DNA of 64,000 bases from an uncultured Alphaproteobacteria bacterium (GTDB taxonomy: Bacteria > Pseudomonadota > Alphaproteobacteria > RF32 > CAG-239). Below the pieces are notes generated by a model. It did not search any database. It was not told the origin of the DNA and worked only from the letters and a program-made list of their open reading frames with translations. Below, one piece after another: positions 43,298 through 52,357 of this stretch. Position 1 is the first letter of the stretch, and every line of letters begins with the position of its first letter. The stretch lies in NCBI GenBank assembly GCA_944391715.1, contig CALXUP010000002.1:62001-126000 (forward strand), read 5' to 3'. The position numbers and the translations under genes are program-made.

Positions 43298-44460
43298 TTG
43301 TTGACCCTTCCCGTTCCTTGGCAGAGTTCGCATTCTTCGGTCAAAATATCGCTCAGGCTCGGCCGACGGCGAACGCGGACAATTTCCACATTCCCGGCGC
43401 GGCTCAATCCGAGAACGGAAGACTTGGTCGGATCTTTACGCAGTTCTTGTTCCAAAATTTCGAGCACCGGTTTCATAAAGCGGTAGTCAGAAGAGCCGGC
43501 AAAGTCAATGATAATTTTACCGGAAAGGTTGCGCAGGCGAATTTGTCTGGCAATTTCTATGGCCGCTTCGCTGTTCAGGCGGGAAATATTTCCGTTGCCG
43601 CGATCATCACCGCTGTCGACGTCAATCGCCGTGCAGGCGCGTGTTTCTTCAATAGCGACGCGACCGCCGCCCGGAAGATAAATCACCTTGTTGAGCGCCT
43701 CATAAATCTCGTCTTCCAGGCCGTTTTCTTCAAACGGTTCGGACTGGTATTCGATTTCATAAGCGTCGCCGTATTTTTCCTTCAATTCTTCTTCAAGATT
43801 ATGATTGTCCACAATAATCCTTTTTAAGGTTTTGGCATGGCGGCTGATAGCGTCGTACAACGGTGAACCTTTGGCATAGAGCAGAGCCGGAGCGCTGACG
43901 GCACGGGCTTTTTTCATAATCCCTTCAAAGGTGCTGCGCAGAGCGGTCATTTCTTCTGCGATAGTCTCAAACGGCACGTCAACGGAAGACGTCCGGAGAA
44001 TCCAGCCTTCCTGCCCGGTTGTGTTTTCAATAACCTTGCGGCGATATTCTTCAAGTTTCTCTTTGTCTTCTATGCGAGAAGAAGCACCGACATCCATTCT
44101 GTACGGACAGTATACGATATTTTCGCCCACCAGTTGGATGGAGCGGACAAGCTTGGCGCCTTTTTCGGCACGGCGTTCCTGACTGACCTGAACCATCAGA
44201 CTCTGACCTTCCTGAATATTGCTTTCCGACATACCGTGCTCTTCGGCCATCAGAAAGGCATCTTTCCCGTCTTTAATATCTACAAAAAAACCGGTCTTTT
44301 CGTGAGCCAGTTCCAGTTTATGGGTAATTTTGCCGAGATAAATGCTGCCTTCCGAAGCTTTTGCCTCATCAACATACTCAACTTCTTCCAAAATGCCTTC
44401 ATCCAGCATTGCCAGCCGGATAAGACTGTTCTTTTTTTCATAAACTAATGTATCTGTCAT
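43294..44460 (-). CDS. rng: Ribonuclease E/G family endoribonuclease
   Basis: 388 residues, RNase G-like in size. An S1-type RNA-binding segment (GSIYLGKITHKLELAHEKTGFFVDI) is followed by the catalytic core with TAIDVDSG and GKIIIDFAGSSDYRF, providing the two metal-binding Asp. The family usually reads IDVNSG and IDFIDM, so these motifs are slightly diverged. CELCQGTG near the C-terminus is the Zn-link. It processes rRNA and turns over mRNA. It overlaps maf upstream and yacG downstream by four bases each. Confidence 0.9.
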   Translation of the reverse strand: MTDTLVYEKKNSLIRLAMLDEGILEEVEYVDEAKASEGSIYLGKITHKLELAHEKTGFFVDIKDGKDAFLMAEEHGMSESNIQEGQSLMVQVSQERRAEKGAKLVRSIQLVGENIVYCPYRMDVGASSRIEDKEKLEEYRRKVIENTTGQEGWILRTSSVDVPFETIAEEMTALRSTFEGIMKKARAVSAPALLYAKGSPLYDAISRHAKTLKRIIVDNHNLEEELKEKYGDAYEIEYQSEPFEENGLEDEIYEALNKVIYLPGGGRVAIEETRACTAIDVDSGDDRGNGNISRLNSEAAIEIARQIRLRNLSGKIIIDFAGSSDYRFMKPVLEILEQELRKDPTKSSVLGLSRAGNVEIVRVRRRPSLSDILTEECELCQGTGRVNK

Positions 44461-45026
44461 TTTACGCCTGCACTGTTCAACATATTTTTTGTTTCAAACA
44501 AAGGTAATCCGATAACGCCGGAATATGACCCGATAATTTTTTTGACATAAGCGCCGAGAACGCCTTCAATTCGGTATCCGGCACAGCCGTCCCATTCATG
44601 TCCGGCCACATAATTTTTCAGTTCTTCTTCCGAAAGCCGTTTCATCACAATCCGGGTATCCACGCAGCGGACGCTGGCTTTTCCAGCCTTGCCGATAACG
44701 CAAACGCCGCTCAAAACGTGATGCGCTTTTCCCGAAAGCATCCGCATGACCTTTTCCTGCTCGGCTTCGGAATGGGCTTTTTGAATAATTTTTGCACCGG
44801 CAACAATAATCGTATCTGAGGCCAGCACCACTTCTCCGGGATGTTTTTCCGCCACATGCCGGGCTTTTTCCAAAGCCATGCGCTTAACATAGGCCGAAGG
44901 CTTCTCAAAACGATGCGGCGTCTCGTCAATATCCGCGGCTTCTACCTTTTTGGGAGAATACCCGATCTGTTCCAAAAGGGCAAGACGCTGTTTGGAAGAA
45001 GACGCAAGGATAAAGTCTTTGGTCAT
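44457..45026 (-). CDS. maf: Maf-family nucleoside triphosphate pyrophosphatase
   Basis: 189 residues. ILASSSKQRLALLEQIGY is the N-terminal signature (usually SASPRR), followed by EVVLASDTIIVAGAKII and YRIEGVLGAYVKKIIGSYSGVIGLPL. Maf proteins hydrolyse non-canonical or pyrimidine NTPs. It is first of the maf-rng-yacG group and follows dksA by seven nucleotides. Confidence 0.9.
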   Translation of the reverse strand: MTKDFILASSSKQRLALLEQIGYSPKKVEAADIDETPHRFEKPSAYVKRMALEKARHVAEKHPGEVVLASDTIIVAGAKIIQKAHSEAEQEKVMRMLSGKAHHVLSGVCVIGKAGKASVRCVDTRIVMKRLSEEELKNYVAGHEWDGCAGYRIEGVLGAYVKKIIGSYSGVIGLPLFETKNMLNSAGVK

Positions 45027-45033
45027 TTTCCGT

Positions 45034-45480
45034 TTAAGCCTTTACAACGGCGACGGAATCATCGTCATATGTTTTTTCCATACGCTCGTGACGTTCCTGA
45101 GCTTCAATAGACAGCGTAGCAATCGGACGTGCTTCCAGCCGTGCAAGTCCGATAGGTTCTCCGGTGTCTTCGCAATAACCGTATTCGCCGTCTTCAATCC
45201 GTTGCAGGGCGTCATCAATTTTGGAAATCAGCTTGCGGGCACGGTCGCGGGTGCGCAGTTCAAGAGCCTTGTCCGTTTCGAGAGAAGCACGGTCATTCTG
45301 ATCCGGCTGATTAAGCCCGCCCTGAGTAACCAGTTCATCCAGCGTATCTTGGGACTGAGCCAGCAAAGACTTTTTCCAGTCAACCAGTTTCTGGCGGAAA
45401 TATTCCAACTGAAGTTCGTTCATATATTCTTCAGATTCAGAGGGCTTATAATCCGGCGGAAGAATTACGGCAGTTTCCAT
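45034..45480 (-). CDS. dksA: RNA polymerase-binding transcription factor DksA
   Basis: 148 residues. The coiled-coil region contains the usual acidic tip (YFRQKLVDWKKSLL, DRASLETDKALELRTRDR). The zinc-finger region reads YGYCEDTGEPIGLARLEARP. Only the first Cys of the classical four remains, the normal zinc-independent form in alphaproteobacteria. It mediates the stringent response with ppGpp. The 99 nt upstream to fliX hold no gene. Confidence 0.92.
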   Translation of the reverse strand: METAVILPPDYKPSESEEYMNELQLEYFRQKLVDWKKSLLAQSQDTLDELVTQGGLNQPDQNDRASLETDKALELRTRDRARKLISKIDDALQRIEDGEYGYCEDTGEPIGLARLEARPIATLSIEAQERHERMEKTYDDDSVAVVKA

Positions 45481-45579
45481 CTTTGTTCTCCTAATAAATT
45501 AAAAAACATATAGCAAGAAAGTTACAAATTTCAATTATGAACTTCAAGCAAAAAAATGCTTAATCACAACAAATTTAGC

Positions 45580-45999
45580 TCACCTCATCAGTTTTGCCAG
45601 CTCCACTTCGACTCGCAGCTCAATTTCGGCAAGAATCTCTTGCAGGGCGGGGTCTTGCGAAACCGGTTTGTTTTCTTTGACCATGCGGGAGATTTCAATC
45701 AGTTTTTCTTTGGAAATATGTCCGTCCAGCAGTCCGTCGCGGATTTCCTCAAGCTTTTCCAAAAGGGTCGAGGCACGGCGGCAAAGTTTTTTGCGGATTT
45801 GTTTTTCCTCTTCCCCGTTCACGGTCTGAGCGGCAAAAATAGCGTCGGCAACGGAAATGGCGGTGCTGCCGGTAATGCCCGGAGCTGCAGTTTTCAGGTT
45901 ATCTTTGAGATAAGCGGAAAAGCTGTCTCCGCCGCCGGCCTTTCGCGTTTTTGCGGTGTTGATTTCTTTGGTTTTGTTAATGTTATTGACGTTTATCAA
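45580..45999 (-). CDS. fliX: Flagellar assembly regulator FliX
   Basis: 139 residues. KAGGGDSFSAYL near the N-terminus, LLEKLEEIRDGLLDGHISKEKL and the ending LAEIELRVEVELAKL match alphaproteobacterial FliX, which links flagellar assembly to FlbD-dependent late gene expression. The start is a TTG at 45999 with AAGGAG at good distance. No other flagellar gene is in the window, so motility cannot be judged. Confidence 0.82.
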   Translation of the reverse strand: MINVNNINKTKEINTAKTRKAGGGDSFSAYLKDNLKTAAPGITGSTAISVADAIFAAQTVNGEEEKQIRKKLCRRASTLLEKLEEIRDGLLDGHISKEKLIEISRMVKENKPVSQDPALQEILAEIELRVEVELAKLMR

Positions 46000-46024
46000 A
46001 AAAACAACTCCTTAAAGCTATCAG

Positions 46025-46609
46025 CTATTGAAATTCCCAGATGATAAGATTTTTTCCGTCTTTGTTGTTGCAGGCCTGCTGTGCGGTCTGTATCGTCATC
46101 GGCAAAGAATTCTGCCCCGGTTTGACACTGTTTCCGAGGGAATTGACCGGCCAGGTATAAGGCTTATTTTTGTTATTAATGACCATCTGCACCAGCGTTG
46201 AGGTATCATCCACCCGCCAGTTGATGGTCGCCGCTTCCACGCAAACGGAAGCGGGCAGGTTTGTAAACTGCATTTCAAAAGACTTGTTTTTGCCGTAAGT
46301 ATGCGCCGGTGCCAGATATACCTGTCCGCCAAAGGCATTGATGAGGATGTTTCCGGCTACCATCGTCTGCGGAGCGATTTTTTCGTCAATCAGCAATTTT
46401 GCTGAAAGGTCTGAATAGTCTCCGATAGCGGCATAACGATCGCTGACGGTTTTGCGCAAATCCCTGATTTGGGTCAGAACTTCGTGATATTTGTATTTTC
46501 CGAACATATTGGATACGGTTTTGGTCATACCGGCAATAACCATAATCAAAATTGATATGGTTGCAACAACTTCCATCATGGTATAGCCGCGCTGATCGGA
46601 TTTTTTCAT
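46025..46609 (-). CDS. Type IV pilin-like protein
   Basis: 194 residues. KKSDQRG|YTMMEVVATISILIMVI is a class III prepilin leader: cleavage after Gly, Glu at +5, then a hydrophobic helix. The globular part has one Cys pair (SVCVEA and QQACNN), with LINAFGGQVYL and NLIIWEF typical of PilS-like type IVb pilins. It may be a major or minor pilin or a pseudopilin. No assembly ATPase or prepilin peptidase is nearby. Confidence 0.75.
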   Translation of the reverse strand: MKKSDQRGYTMMEVVATISILIMVIAGMTKTVSNMFGKYKYHEVLTQIRDLRKTVSDRYAAIGDYSDLSAKLLIDEKIAPQTMVAGNILINAFGGQVYLAPAHTYGKNKSFEMQFTNLPASVCVEAATINWRVDDTSTLVQMVINNKNKPYTWPVNSLGNSVKPGQNSLPMTIQTAQQACNNKDGKNLIIWEFQ

Positions 46610-46762
46610 CTCAAAACGCCTTCAATCACTTAAATTAAGCAATTTTAACATTATTTTATGTCCGAAACAACAATTTTATGTCTGAATGTAGAAAAAGTGC
46701 TTTATTTTTATAAAACTTTTGGTATATTAACGAAGTGTTAACTTTATTACGAGGGATTAAAA

Positions 46763-47326
46763 ATGAAAAATACTGTTGCGGCTTTGATGGCTGCAGTTTC
46801 ACTGACAGCTTTTGCATCTCAGGCTCAGGCTGAACAAGTTTACAATCCTTACATTGGTATAAACTATAACTATTCTGACGCCAATGCCAAAGGATTGCGG
46901 CCTTATTACAATTCCGGTTCCGTCAATCTGGGTACCAGCTACAATCGTTATTTCGGTACGGAGCTTTTCTATCAGTTTTCCGATCAATACGGCAAATCCG
47001 GCGCATCGGAGAAGTTCTCCAACGGATTTCAGGCTTATGGTCTGGATTTGATGGGCTATCTGCCGCTGGGCTGCTATGACGTTTGGTCTTTGATCGGAAC
47101 TGTCGGTATCGGTGAATACAAGTTCAGAAACAAATATATAGCTGCCGGCGAAGGCAAGCATAAATATCGTGACAGCGGCTACGGTTACCGTGCCGGTCTC
47201 GGTATCCAATATAACATCGACTCCAACTGGAGCATCCGCACTTTGGCCCGTTATGTCGGTTTTGACAAAGTTGACGGCTATGATCATATGTTGGAATATT
47301 CCGCCGGTATCAAATATAATTTCTAA
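46763..47326 (+). CDS. Outer-membrane beta-barrel protein
   Basis: 187 residues. A cleavable signal peptide ends A-Q-A before EQVYNPYIG. The mature part is alternating aromatic/polar strands (YIGINYNYSDA, SVNLGTSYNRYFGTELFYQF, YGYRAGLGIQYNID, NWSIRTLARYVGF) and ends in the C-terminal phenylalanine signature (IKYNF). A small 8-stranded barrel of the OmpX/OmpA type is likely. GAGGGA precedes the ATG, and a terminator follows. Confidence 0.8.
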   Translation: MKNTVAALMAAVSLTAFASQAQAEQVYNPYIGINYNYSDANAKGLRPYYNSGSVNLGTSYNRYFGTELFYQFSDQYGKSGASEKFSNGFQAYGLDLMGYLPLGCYDVWSLIGTVGIGEYKFRNKYIAAGEGKHKYRDSGYGYRAGLGIQYNIDSNWSIRTLARYVGFDKVDGYDHMLEYSAGIKYNF

Positions 47327-47342
47327 GTTCGCGGAAAAGAAA

Positions 47343-47382
47343 ACAAAAAAGGAAAAATTCTGCAGATTTTTCCTTTTTTTGT
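47343..47382 (+). terminator. Terminator after the beta-barrel gene
   Basis: ACAAAAAAGGAAAAAT and ATTTTTCCTTTTTTTGT pair around a short loop. The stem is mostly A-T with a GGAA/TTCC centre. Confidence 0.75.
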
Positions 47383-47443
47383 TTTAAGTCTGCAGGAAAA
47401 GGCTTATATTGGTAACGGCTCAAACGTCAGAAAAGGAAGAAAA

Positions 47444-47992
47444 ATGAAAAAATTTTTGGTCTTGTTTGTCTGTGCGGCGCTGTTGGGCGCTTGCTCCGAA
47501 AAAAAAGAAAATCAGGCTGCCGAAACGAAAGAAGCAATGGTGGCCGTTCCGCAGTTTGATTATGAAAATGTTGTTTTTTCTTATGACAAAGATATGCTGC
47601 CGGAAAAATGCGAGAAAGACAGCGGAATCTTTTGCGCGGTTGAAAATACGGTCAAATGCGCAATCAATCCGCAAATGGCAGATTGCGATGCGGCAAAAAT
47701 GCCAAAATTTGTCTTTATGGAAGATGAAAATATCATCCGCCCGACCCATTTTGACTTCAAAATCACCAAGATAAAACCGATTGATGCCGATTCGGCAGAA
47801 ATTTACACGGTCAGCAACTGCAACGGCGCCTGGTTCGGGCTGTGCCGGGGTGATATCATTTTTGTTGTCCGGCTGAAAAACGGCGAATGGGGTGTAAAAG
47901 ACCTGTATTCGATTGAAAAAGAAAATATTCCGGATCTTCCTGTCCCGGAAACGGCGGAAGGTCCTGAAGGACGGTCCGTCGTCGAAGAGTAA
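47444..47992 (+). CDS. Hypothetical lipoprotein
   Basis: 182 residues. The signal sequence ends in a clear lipobox L-L-G-A-C. The mature part has two Cys pairs (LPEKCEKDSGIFCAVENTVKC, QMADCDAAK) and a C-terminal strand-rich stretch (IIFVVRLKNGEWGVKDLYSIEK). GGAAG precedes the ATG. No family is recognised. An acidic tail ends it before a shared terminator. Confidence 0.68.
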   Translation: MKKFLVLFVCAALLGACSEKKENQAAETKEAMVAVPQFDYENVVFSYDKDMLPEKCEKDSGIFCAVENTVKCAINPQMADCDAAKMPKFVFMEDENIIRPTHFDFKITKIKPIDADSAEIYTVSNCNGAWFGLCRGDIIFVVRLKNGEWGVKDLYSIEKENIPDLPVPETAEGPEGRSVVEE

Positions 47993-47996
47993 GAAC

Positions 47997-48030
47997 AAAA
48001 AATACCTGCAAAACGGCAGGTATTTTTTTG
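47997..48030. terminator. Bidirectional terminator between two lipoprotein genes
   Basis: AAAAAATACCTGC and GCAGGTATTTTTTT flank a 6-nt loop, serving the converging genes at 47444 and 48044. Confidence 0.88.
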
Positions 48031-48043
48031 TTAATTATTGGAA

Positions 48044-48406
48044 TCAATCGCTGACGGTTTCATCGACTTCATAGACGCCGTCGCCTTCCCCGTCCGTAAT
48101 ACCGGAGATTGTCTCGTCAACGGTAACCGTGCCGGCATCGGCGTTTGCCGTATTACCTGCCGTGGCCGGGGTGTCATTATTATTGTTGTTTTGCGGGTTG
48201 GCATTAGCCGGTGCCTGCGTGGAAGGATTCTGATTCCCGTTTTGGGCGGGCACAACAACGGCCTCGTACCCTTCTTCCATAATCAAAACATTGGCGGAAT
48301 CCGGGTTCCCGACGGCTGTCCCGGTATTCTGGGCATTGGCATTTTTAGAGTCGCAGCCGGACAAAGCCAAAACTGCGGCAGCCAGGATACTGATTTCTTT
48401 TAACAT
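48044..48406 (-). CDS. Small Asn/Ala-rich lipoprotein
   Basis: 120 residues. The lipobox is L-S-G-C after a short hydrophobic signal. The rest is low complexity (NANPQNNNNNDTPATAG and similar), ending in an acidic stretch, with no fold signature. Probably an outer-membrane-attached, disordered protein. AGAGGTC precedes the ATG. Confidence 0.65.
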   Translation of the reverse strand: MLKEISILAAAVLALSGCDSKNANAQNTGTAVGNPDSANVLIMEEGYEAVVVPAQNGNQNPSTQAPANANPQNNNNNDTPATAGNTANADAGTVTVDETISGITDGEGDGVYEVDETVSD

Positions 48407-48558
48407 TTTCTTTGACCTCTCAAGTTGTTAAATCTAATCAATCCTGATATATTCGTGCTACGCTTTCTTTCAAGGGAGATAAAACCTATTGACGAAAGAC
48501 GTTTCTCTGGCTAATATTTACTTTCGGATTTAATTGAGACAGAATGTGGAGAAGTCGC

Positions 48559-49239
48559 GTGATATTTATAAAAAAAGCCATTATTTGGGATTTGGATAAC
48601 ACTTTGTACCGGATAACGCCGGAATTCGCCGATATCCTGGACAGCGTAATGGCACAGGCTCTGATTGAAGATTTGGGCGTAAAGCTTGATTTTGAGACGG
48701 CAAAAGCCAAAGTTAAAGAATCTTACAGAATTTATCGCGACGGCGGAGAAATTTTTTACCGCGACTACAATGTTGATCCTAAAGCGTTGTTTGATGCCTA
48801 TCACAAACGCAAGCCGGTTGAATATATCAAACCTTTTGACGGCTTGGCAGAAAAACTGACCAAACTGCCGGTTGAACAATATATCCTGACCACCAGTTCG
48901 CATGAGGTGGCGGAAAAAATTCTGAAACGGATTGATTTGTATGATTTGTTCAAAGACAAATTTTATTCGGTTGAAGATTTTGACCTGCTGAAAAAGAACG
49001 AAGATACCCAGGTCTATCAACAGCTTTGCGACAAAATCGGCCTTGCTCCGAAAGACTGCATTTTTGTTGATGACAGTTATTCCAATCTTGAGTTTCCCAA
49101 GCAATTGGGCATGACGACGGTTCGGATTTTTTACAATCAGAATTCCGCCCGCGATAAAGAATATATTGATATGGCCTATAAAGGGGTCGACAATTTTGTA
49201 AATGCCTTTATGCAGCAGAATTTGCTGGAGCCGGAATAA
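48559..49239 (+). CDS. HAD-superfamily pyrimidine 5'-nucleotidase-like hydrolase
   Basis: About 226 residues. IIWDLDNTLYR is HAD motif I with both Asp; LTTSS is motif II; the Lys (LLKKNEDTQVYQQL) and FVDDSY (motif III/IV) complete the set. The helical cap resembles the pyrimidine 5'-nucleotidase (SDT1-like) group common in alphaproteobacteria. An ATG at 48544 opens the frame, but its TGGAGAAG looks like a ribosome-binding site for the GTG at 48559, which I prefer. It converges on the next gene, one base apart. Confidence 0.8.
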   Translation: MIFIKKAIIWDLDNTLYRITPEFADILDSVMAQALIEDLGVKLDFETAKAKVKESYRIYRDGGEIFYRDYNVDPKALFDAYHKRKPVEYIKPFDGLAEKLTKLPVEQYILTTSSHEVAEKILKRIDLYDLFKDKFYSVEDFDLLKKNEDTQVYQQLCDKIGLAPKDCIFVDDSYSNLEFPKQLGMTTVRIFYNQNSARDKEYIDMAYKGVDNFVNAFMQQNLLEPE

Positions 49240-49240
49240 C

Positions 49241-49915
49241 CTAGCGGCACAGCAGGTTTTCCATCCGGTAGTTGTCCAGGTTATCAAGTTTTGAATGTTC
49301 GGTTTTTAACTCGTTTTTGAAAACCTCAATCAGCGGTGAGATTGCGTCAATATAATCCTGAGTCAGCTGTTGGGTTGCCTCATTAACGTTTGTTTGCGTG
49401 AGCTTGCTTATATAACGCGGTTTGATACTGTCGGCGATTTTGACGATTTCTTTGAAAAAATACGGGCGGAAATATTCCAAAGCCGTTTTATTAATCTGCT
49501 GATGCGTTTGCTCATGCCGCATAACGACCTCATATTCGCAGGAATTTTCTTTCAAATGGTCGGCAATGTAAATGACCGGATCGGTATAACCGATAAACAA
49601 TTTAATTTTTGCCGGCATAATGCAGGCCTCTTTGGTTGAGAGGAGGGCGCCGCGGGTTCCGAGCGAAACCTCCCATTGAATGTCGGCAATAGCCAGCCCG
49701 GAAGCAAACATCCCCGTCTCCAGCAGATTGTGCTTTTTGGCCAGGGCCGTAACCTCCTGATGATTTTTTGAAAAATCATAATTAAGCTTGCCGTAAGACG
49801 AATAATATTCAATTTCCGGCTTAATCTGTATTTGCACACAACGATTTTCGTCTGCACGGGACAAAGACGGGCAGATAAAAGGTAAAATTGTTAATATAAA
49901 AAAAATCTTTTTCAT
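49241..49915 (-). CDS. Exported protein with HExxH metallopeptidase motif
   Basis: 224 residues with a signal peptide (KKIFFILTILPFICPSLS). Near the middle EVVMRHEQTHQQIN carries H-E-x-x-H, the zinc-binding helix of gluzincin-type peptidases, here HEQTH. Two further polar helices follow with possible third ligands (Glu and Asp), not assignable by eye. DUF922 proteins have a similar HEQ-H block. Probably a periplasmic zinc protease, though short. No partner gene is evident. Confidence 0.6.
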   Translation of the reverse strand: MKKIFFILTILPFICPSLSRADENRCVQIQIKPEIEYYSSYGKLNYDFSKNHQEVTALAKKHNLLETGMFASGLAIADIQWEVSLGTRGALLSTKEACIMPAKIKLFIGYTDPVIYIADHLKENSCEYEVVMRHEQTHQQINKTALEYFRPYFFKEIVKIADSIKPRYISKLTQTNVNEATQQLTQDYIDAISPLIEVFKNELKTEHSKLDNLDNYRMENLLCR

Positions 49916-49971
49916 ATAAAATAATTTACAGAAAATAGGTTAAATTATGGTTGAAATCTGAGGGAAGAAAA

Positions 49972-50607
49972 ATGAAAAAAACTGTTCTTGCCGTATTACT
50001 TCCTGTAGCGCTTGGATTGGGAACATCAGCTGTCTTCGGGCGGGAAGTTTTTGTCCGCAAAAGAACCGTCCCGGGCTTTTTTATGCCGGAAAATGCCATA
50101 GAGCAGCCCAAGACGATATTTCCGACCCCGCAATATTCCGAAGGACAGACAGAAACAGTCAAAGCCATTTCCAGTGATGCTTCCGACCGAAAAGTCCTGA
50201 CGACGAAAGAATTTTTAGAAATGTCCGCTGCCGGAAAGAATAACGCCGAAAAACAGAAAAAGGCCGATAAACCGGCACCTGTTGCACAAACCGAAGAATA
50301 TGCCCGAAAAGAAACGCCGGCCCGCAAAACTTTAGCCGCCCAACCGGCTCAGCCGGAAGAAAGGGAAGAGTTGGTTATAAAAGACAACAATCCGGAAATT
50401 CCGGAATATCAAAAAAAATATCAGGAATATTTAAGCGCGCTGGAATATGTGGCTCAGGGCAAAAAATTGCCGCATGACCAGGTCTTGGAAGACGATTTGT
50501 CAGAGATGAACTCCAATGCGAGAGAACTGATTCAAAAACGCAAAAGCGAGGATGAGAGCTTTAACGAGAACCGCCCGCAAACGGAAGAAATGTTGAATCA
50601 GCAATAG
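49972..50607 (+). CDS. Hypothetical exported protein
   Basis: About 211 residues from the ATG at 49972, behind GAGGGAAG. An N-terminal signal peptide (KKTVLAVLLPVALGLGTSAVFG) is followed by Lys/Pro/Glu-rich sequence without a recognisable domain. One helix is EYQKKYQEYLSALEYVAQGKK, near residue 150. It is probably periplasmic and extended. The repeat cluster starts just after the stop. Confidence 0.6.
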   Translation: MKKTVLAVLLPVALGLGTSAVFGREVFVRKRTVPGFFMPENAIEQPKTIFPTPQYSEGQTETVKAISSDASDRKVLTTKEFLEMSAAGKNNAEKQKKADKPAPVAQTEEYARKETPARKTLAAQPAQPEEREELVIKDNNPEIPEYQKKYQEYLSALEYVAQGKKLPHDQVLEDDLSEMNSNARELIQKRKSEDESFNENRPQTEEMLNQQ

Positions 50608-50618
50608 AACTGTCTGTC

Positions 50619-50826
50619 GTGCCGGTCATCCCCAGGCTGTATTTTTTATTATGTCATTGCCGGGCTATGTTTTTTATCGTCATCCCCAGGCTTTTTTTTT
50701 CTAGTCATCCCCGGGCTTTGACCCGGGGATCCACCCTTCAAAGCACAACGCCATTCATAGAAAATGTCGGAGCAACGCGGTCTCTTGAGCACAGTACATT
50801 CAACTCGCCACGCGCCTGCTGTGCAG
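50619..50826. repeat. Palindromic repeat cluster between two genes
   Basis: Four partial or full GTCATnnCC units (about 50626, 50653, 50679 and 50703), the last complete as GTCATCCCCGGGC with its mate GACCCGGGGATCCA. They are followed by GGAGCAACGCGGTCTCTTGA and the segment to GCCTGCTGTGCAGG shared with 42340-42399. Same family as the clusters at 14.9 and 42.2 kb. Confidence 0.8.
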
Positions 50827-50827
50827 G

Positions 50828-52255
50828 CTATTTATGAAAAGAAATAGGCAGATAAATCGTAAAAGTCGTTCCGTTCAGAGTAGTGGAGGAAACGGTAAGA
50901 TTACCGCGGTGCCGGATGACAATCTGTTTAACGATGGAAAGGCCGAGCCCGGTTCCGCGAATGTTCTTATCTTTATGCTCCTGCATACGATAAAAACGTT
51001 CCGTCAGCCGCATAAGGTCTTCCGGCCCGATTTTAGGCCCTTTGTTGTTGATGGAAATAGCCAAAGCCTCGCCCTCCGCCACCTTGTAGCTCTTAGACGG
51101 CGGAATGGCATTGGCTTTTTCAATATCTATAGTAATTTTGCTGTCGCTGGCGCCATATTTGATGGCATTGTCCGTCAGGTTTTGAATCACCTGTTTGATT
51201 TGGGCGCGGTCTCCGGTAATTTCGGGAATATTGCGCCCGAACTTGATTTTGATGCTCATATTGCGTTTTTCAGCCCTTTGCGACAGCGCCTGTGCGGCTT
51301 CTTCCGCCACGTCAATCACGTTGACTTCTTCTTCCGGCAGACTGTCCTGCTTCATCTCGATTTTGGAAAGCGAAAGCAGGTTCTCAATCAGCGACGACAT
51401 ATATTCTGCTTGCTCCTGCATAATTTTCAAAAATGATTCACGGGCTTTTTCGTCATCTTTGGCCGAGGTCTGCAGGGTTTCGATAAAACCGGAGATAATC
51501 GCGAGCGGGGTGCGCAGTTCGTGGCTGGCATTGGCCACAAAGTCAGACTGCATTTTCTCAATATTCATCGCTTTGGTCATATCATAAATGGAAATAACGG
51601 CCACGGCGCGCCCTTTGGAAAGCCAGGGCAGCTGCTTGATATGGGCATAAAGTTTGCGGCTTACCGGCTTTTCCACATAAAAAATCAGATTTTCCGATTT
51701 GCTTTCCTTCTTCAAAACTTTTGAAACGGCATTAATAAAATTGTTGGAGGCAAACAGGGCGTCAACATTTTTGTCAGTAATGTCCTCTCCGAAAAACGAG
51801 CGGGCGGAAAGATTGGCGCCCAAGATGTTTCCGGCGCGGTCAATCATTACAATCGGGTCGGGCAGACTGTCCAACACGGCGGTATCGGAGATTGTCTGTG
51901 CTTCCAGCATATCGGTTTTATGCGCCCAAAAACTGTGCATGGCGTTCAGGCTGCTGACAATATCTTTGGCGTCTTTTTCCGAGAGTTTGAGAGCTTTCTC
52001 GTCAAGGTCGCCGCCGTTTGACAGATTGGAAATATATTTTCTGATCTGCTGCATTTCAAAAGTAATCGGAAACAGCATAACAATGTTAAAAATAACCACT
52101 GCCGCCAGAGAGAGCACGGCCCAGAACGGGGAAATCAGCTTGAACAGCACCAAAAGCATAAAGACCAGAGCGGCCGGGGCGGAAAGAAACATAATCCGGG
52201 CGGCGAATTTGGTGTCTTTTTCAATTGAGAAGATATTTCTGACAAAGTTAAACAT
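50828..52255 (-). CDS. PhoR-like sensor histidine kinase
   Basis: 475 residues. Two N-terminal transmembrane helices (about 20-40 and 42-62) are followed by a PAS-like domain (about 115-215, LDSLPDPIVMIDRAGNILGAN). The HisKA H-box is VANASHELRTPLAIISGF, and the HATPase has DNAIKYG and GTGLGLSIVKQIV. The order matches PhoR-type kinases. No response regulator or pst/pho gene lies next to it in the window, so the signal and partner are unknown. It is divergent to mutS. Confidence 0.85.
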   Translation of the reverse strand: MFNFVRNIFSIEKDTKFAARIMFLSAPAALVFMLLVLFKLISPFWAVLSLAAVVIFNIVMLFPITFEMQQIRKYISNLSNGGDLDEKALKLSEKDAKDIVSSLNAMHSFWAHKTDMLEAQTISDTAVLDSLPDPIVMIDRAGNILGANLSARSFFGEDITDKNVDALFASNNFINAVSKVLKKESKSENLIFYVEKPVSRKLYAHIKQLPWLSKGRAVAVISIYDMTKAMNIEKMQSDFVANASHELRTPLAIISGFIETLQTSAKDDEKARESFLKIMQEQAEYMSSLIENLLSLSKIEMKQDSLPEEEVNVIDVAEEAAQALSQRAEKRNMSIKIKFGRNIPEITGDRAQIKQVIQNLTDNAIKYGASDSKITIDIEKANAIPPSKSYKVAEGEALAISINNKGPKIGPEDLMRLTERFYRMQEHKDKNIRGTGLGLSIVKQIVIRHRGNLTVSSTTLNGTTFTIYLPISFHK

Positions 52256-52357
52256 CCGTTTCTTTGCACCTCTTCGGCAAAAATCAATTAAAGTTCTGGA
52301 CTAGATTTGCAAATATTGTATAGTACAATAAGTTTAAATAAATTTAATTTGCGGACT

